Source: Lachnospiraceae bacterium | GTDB lineage: Bacteria; Bacillota; Clostridia; Lachnospirales; Lachnospiraceae | NCBI GenBank assembly: GCA_017938285.1 | Contig: JAGBBW010000142.1 | Location: forward strand, 1-61,806 | Direction of reading: 5' to 3' | DNA: 61,806 bases | Part shown: positions 59,808 to 61,806 of the stretch, piece after piece | How the letters are laid out: every line of letters starts with the position of its first letter | Position numbering within the stretch: the first letter of the stretch is position 1 | Position numbers and translations under genes: made by a program | Notes under the pieces: generated by a model | Databases searched by the model: none | The model's input: only the letters and a program-made list of their open reading frames with translations | What the model was told of the DNA's origin: nothing

Positions 59808-60932
59808 TTAAGTACGAGACCTTCGGTAAAGGAGGAACGCAGCAGCCATACAGCCGGTTGCCAAAAGAGTCAGCAGGCATAAAATCAGGGAATCCGGCAG
59901 CGTATCCGGCGGTATCCAGGTAGAAGGCAGATAACCAAGGAACAGCATGACGGTGGAAAGACCCATGGCAAAGCCGGGGTGGTCCGGCAGGATACAGTAC
60001 AGTTCAAACAGTGTTACAGGCATGGCAGCATGGAAGAACAGAATGCCAAGGAAACAGAGGAGGGGGATATTACCGCCGAATGTCAGCAGCAGGGTACTGA
60101 TACCAAGTGTCAGAATGCCGGACAAATAATTACCACTTCTCGAATCTATGGATTTCCATGAGGTGTGGTTGCGGAAAAAGGCGGTACACACATTCGATAA
60201 AAAGCCTCCCATAAATTTTCCAAGAAAGGCAGTAATACCAGAGGCCATCGCCAGCAGAAAAATTGCCAAAGGACCGTTTCCCGGCAGAGTAAACAGGAGG
60301 CGGTAGGAGCTTGGGAAAAAGAGCCCGCCAAAGGAACGGATAAATACTGCCAGCAGGGAAAGCAGAAGCAGAAGGGTAGTTGTTTTTACAGGTAAAGGAG
60401 AGCGGGCAGAGTGACGGGAACTGCGGACTCTCTTCTGCAATACTAATAATATAAGTAAAAAGAGAACCAGCAAAACCGTTACTGTCTGTCTGCGAAAGTC
60501 TGACAGACCAGGACCTGATGCAAGGAACGTACCAAGGGAAACCCCAAGTGCCCCTGCAGATACAAAAATGCCACTGTTACGGAGTCCTTTCGTATCGGTA
60601 CGGGCAATGCCGATACTACCACCGACATGGTAAAAGGCATTTCCAAAACCACACAGCATGAGACCGGCAGTGTAAAGGCGGCAAAAACCACAGATATAAC
60701 CGACTAAAACAAACAAAATACCAATAGAAGTACTTTTTCTGGCTGGAAAGCGGTCAAAAAAACAGCCAATCGGTGCCTGCAGTGCAAAAGCGAGAAAATT
60801 GTAAAATAATGCAGCAGAAATACCGGCAACTAATCCGCACGGAGGAAAATATGTAAAATAAAAGTAGAGACAGGCGAGGTCGATAGTAAAATGCCCAATG
60901 GTAAGAAGGGGCAGGGTGATGTCTTTTTTCAT
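59808..60932 (-). CDS. MFS transporter
   Basis: A 374-residue membrane protein with about eleven to twelve helices. The first helices include TIGHFTIDLACLYFYFTYFPP, the loop after helix 2 has APIGCFFDRFPARKSTSIG (the MFS G-x-x-x-D-R-x-x-x-R/K motif) and GNAFYHVGGSIGIARTD matches the fosmidomycin-resistance-like subgroup. Substrate unknown. A GGACAAAAC/GTTTTGTCC palindrome stands 44 bases before the start. Confidence 0.88.
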   Translation of the reverse strand: MKKDITLPLLTIGHFTIDLACLYFYFTYFPPCGLVAGISAALFYNFLAFALQAPIGCFFDRFPARKSTSIGILFVLVGYICGFCRLYTAGLMLCGFGNAFYHVGGSIGIARTDTKGLRNSGIFVSAGALGVSLGTFLASGPGLSDFRRQTVTVLLVLFLLILLVLQKRVRSSRHSARSPLPVKTTTLLLLLSLLAVFIRSFGGLFFPSSYRLLFTLPGNGPLAIFLLAMASGITAFLGKFMGGFLSNVCTAFFRNHTSWKSIDSRSGNYLSGILTLGISTLLLTFGGNIPLLCFLGILFFHAAMPVTLFELYCILPDHPGFAMGLSTVMLFLGYLPSTWIPPDTLPDSLILCLLTLLATGCMAAAFLLYRRSRT

Positions 60933-60975
60933 AGGAAGGCACTCCTTGTTTATTAAAGATGAATCACTTTCTTAT

Positions 60976-61000
60976 GGACAAAACAACAGGTGTTTTGTCC
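60976..61000. promoter_or_regulatory. palindrome upstream of the MFS gene
   Basis: GGACAAAAC and GTTTTGTCC, perfect over 9 pairs with a 7-base centre. Operator candidate. From 61001 to 61248 nothing else is visible except AT-rich sequence. Confidence 0.4.
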
Positions 61001-61248
61001 TGTGCTGAATAGTTACGATGTATCATACAAATAGACGCAAAAAACGATAAAAAAGTTTCAGGGCAGACCCAAAATAAAGTATAACATGAAAAAATACATT
61101 TCTCCAGTAGTTATATCAGTTTTTAGCTGTGTGATCAGTGGCTTTATGAAAAAGAAACTACATCTTGTAGAAATGGGGAAGTTAGACACAAATAATAGTT
61201 TAAAATGAAAGAATAATTCGAAAAATAGGAAAAATATAAAAATAGGTA

Positions 61249-61277
61249 TTGACAGAAAGATTTTTACATGCTAGAAT
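61249..61277 (+). promoter_or_regulatory. rRNA promoter P1
   Basis: TTGACA, 17 bases, TAGAAT. Confidence 0.8.
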
Positions 61278-61341
61278 AGGCTTCGCTTCGAAAGACAGTT
61301 GAAATGCGGTGGGAAAATGATTAAGAAACTTAAAAAAGTGC

Positions 61342-61370
61342 TTGACAAACAAAACACACTGTGTTATGAT
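61342..61370 (+). promoter_or_regulatory. rRNA promoter P2
   Basis: TTGACA, 17 bases, TATGAT. Shares AAAAAAGTGCTTGACAAACA with P3. Confidence 0.85.
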
Positions 61371-61467
61371 AACGAAGCTGTTTCAAATAAGCGAATAGTT
61401 AGAATAATTCGTACGATTTGTTTTTAGAGTCGAGAAACAAAAAAGTTGAAAAACTTGAAAAAAGTGC

Positions 61468-61496
61468 TTGACAAACAAAATAAAGTATGATAAACT
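61468..61496 (+). promoter_or_regulatory. rRNA promoter P3
   Basis: TTGACA, 17 bases, TAAACT. The -35 surroundings copy P2. Confidence 0.75.
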
Positions 61497-61772
61497 AACA
61501 AAGTCGCTTGTGAGAGCGAAAACAAGAAACAAACCGCAACCAGATGAAACCGGTTGCAGCGAAATCGTTGATTTCGTTTAGAACCTTGATAATTAAACAG
61601 TGAAACAACCCTGAAAATTCAATGAATTTTCATTCTAAGAGAACAAATCGAACGAAGTTCGATTGGCCTTAGAAACAGTAAAAAGCGATTTGAGAAATCG
61701 CTTACGGAACGAACCTTTGCTTTTTAGGAAAGTAAAAAGCCAGAAGTGAGTTCTGAGAGGAAACAAACATTT
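61497..61772 (+). other. 16S rRNA leader
   Basis: Transcribed spacer with several hairpins (GCAACC/GGTTGC near 61535, GAAATC/GATTTC near 61561, TGAAAATTCA/ATTTTCA near 61611, AAGCGATTT/AAATCGCTT near 61683). These would pair or fold for RNase III processing and antitermination. No gene. Confidence 0.7.
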
Positions 61773-61806
61773 CAACATGAGAGTTTGATCCTGGCTCAGG
61801 ATGAAC
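61773..61806 (+). rRNA. 16S ribosomal RNA, 5' end (partial)
   Basis: AGAGTTTGATCCTGGCTCAG at 61780 is the universal 16S start (E. coli position 8 onward). By that alignment the mature 5' end is near 61773. The gene continues beyond the window. Confidence 0.97.

Overview
The window looks like the chromosome of a motile, gut-type Lachnospiraceae/Clostridia bacterium (Firmicutes). The evidence is a flagellin/FliS block, spore-lineage genes (YyaC, BofA, YaaL), low-GC-type ribosome binding sites and TTGACA/TATAAT promoters, a Tad/Flp pilus locus with the Gram-positive DUF5702 and DUF6382-FHA proteins, and glycogen genes without GlgX/GlgB neighbours. A 16S rRNA gene starts at the right edge.

Layout. 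1-4320 is an AT-richer, decayed accessory strip: the tail of an IS4-type transposase followed by orphan C-terminal toxin tips and immunity genes (Tox-HYD1/DUF6881, an RHS remnant with a putative immunity gene, a colicin-E9-like HNH DNase with an Im7/Im9-like immunity gene, and an unassigned toxin tail with a SUKH immunity gene). 4480-5910 holds an AAA/DUF4143 ATPase behind a palindromic operator candidate. 6073-12340 is a flagellar block (DUF6240 protein, flagellin, FliS) with an AEC transporter coupled to fliS. 12477-19404 has an Rpn-type nuclease and a LacI regulator facing malQ and glgP; shared CGAAAATTT-type sites lie in both promoters. 19482-21270 is a complete type III toxin-antitoxin locus (promoter, two 53-nt RNA repeats, terminator, ToxN/CptN-like RNase) whose toxin gene overlaps an acyltransferase gene. 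21358-26106 carries an AraC-BtrH-like fusion, two membrane/envelope genes, yaaL and bofA. 26264-36257 is a full Tad pilus operon (tadZ, tadA, tadB, tadC, Flp1-like pilin, DUF5702, TadE-like proteins, prepilin peptidase, DUF6382-FHA). 36480-41894 has glpK, a rhomboid protease, a flavodoxin-SCP2 protein, a HIT protein and a PfoR-like PTS IIC protein. 43996-52516 is housekeeping: mtnN, murG, a chemotaxis receptor, dnaX-ybaB-recR and yyaC. 52700-60932 has an apparently inactivated MPN/JAMM-LysM protein, a Cthe_2159-type lipoprotein, a DUF5711 protein with cvpA, an Eda-VOC fusion, three small membrane proteins and an MFS transporter. 61249-61806 is the rRNA operon start with three tandem promoters.

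The most interesting object is at 41962-43833: a promoter, then a 125-nt RNA with a perfect tRNA acceptor stem, D arm and T arm, but with the anticodon arm replaced by a long stem whose 5' strand closely resembles the Ro60-binding strand of Y RNAs. About 130 nt downstream lies a DUF2828/TROVE-like protein with a vWA domain, a relative of Ro60. I propose a Ro60-like ribonucleoprotein in which the Y RNA is a tRNA with the Y stem grafted into the anticodon position, that is, circularly permuted relative to known YrlA RNAs. This is an inference from sequence and context.

Other points are the colicin-like DNase/Im pair in a Firmicute toxin array, a family of palindromic repeats (three copies, one supplying the rhomboid stop codon), a 29-bp perfect hairpin before malQ, and a two-codon mini-ORF that takes the best ribosome binding site in front of malQ.
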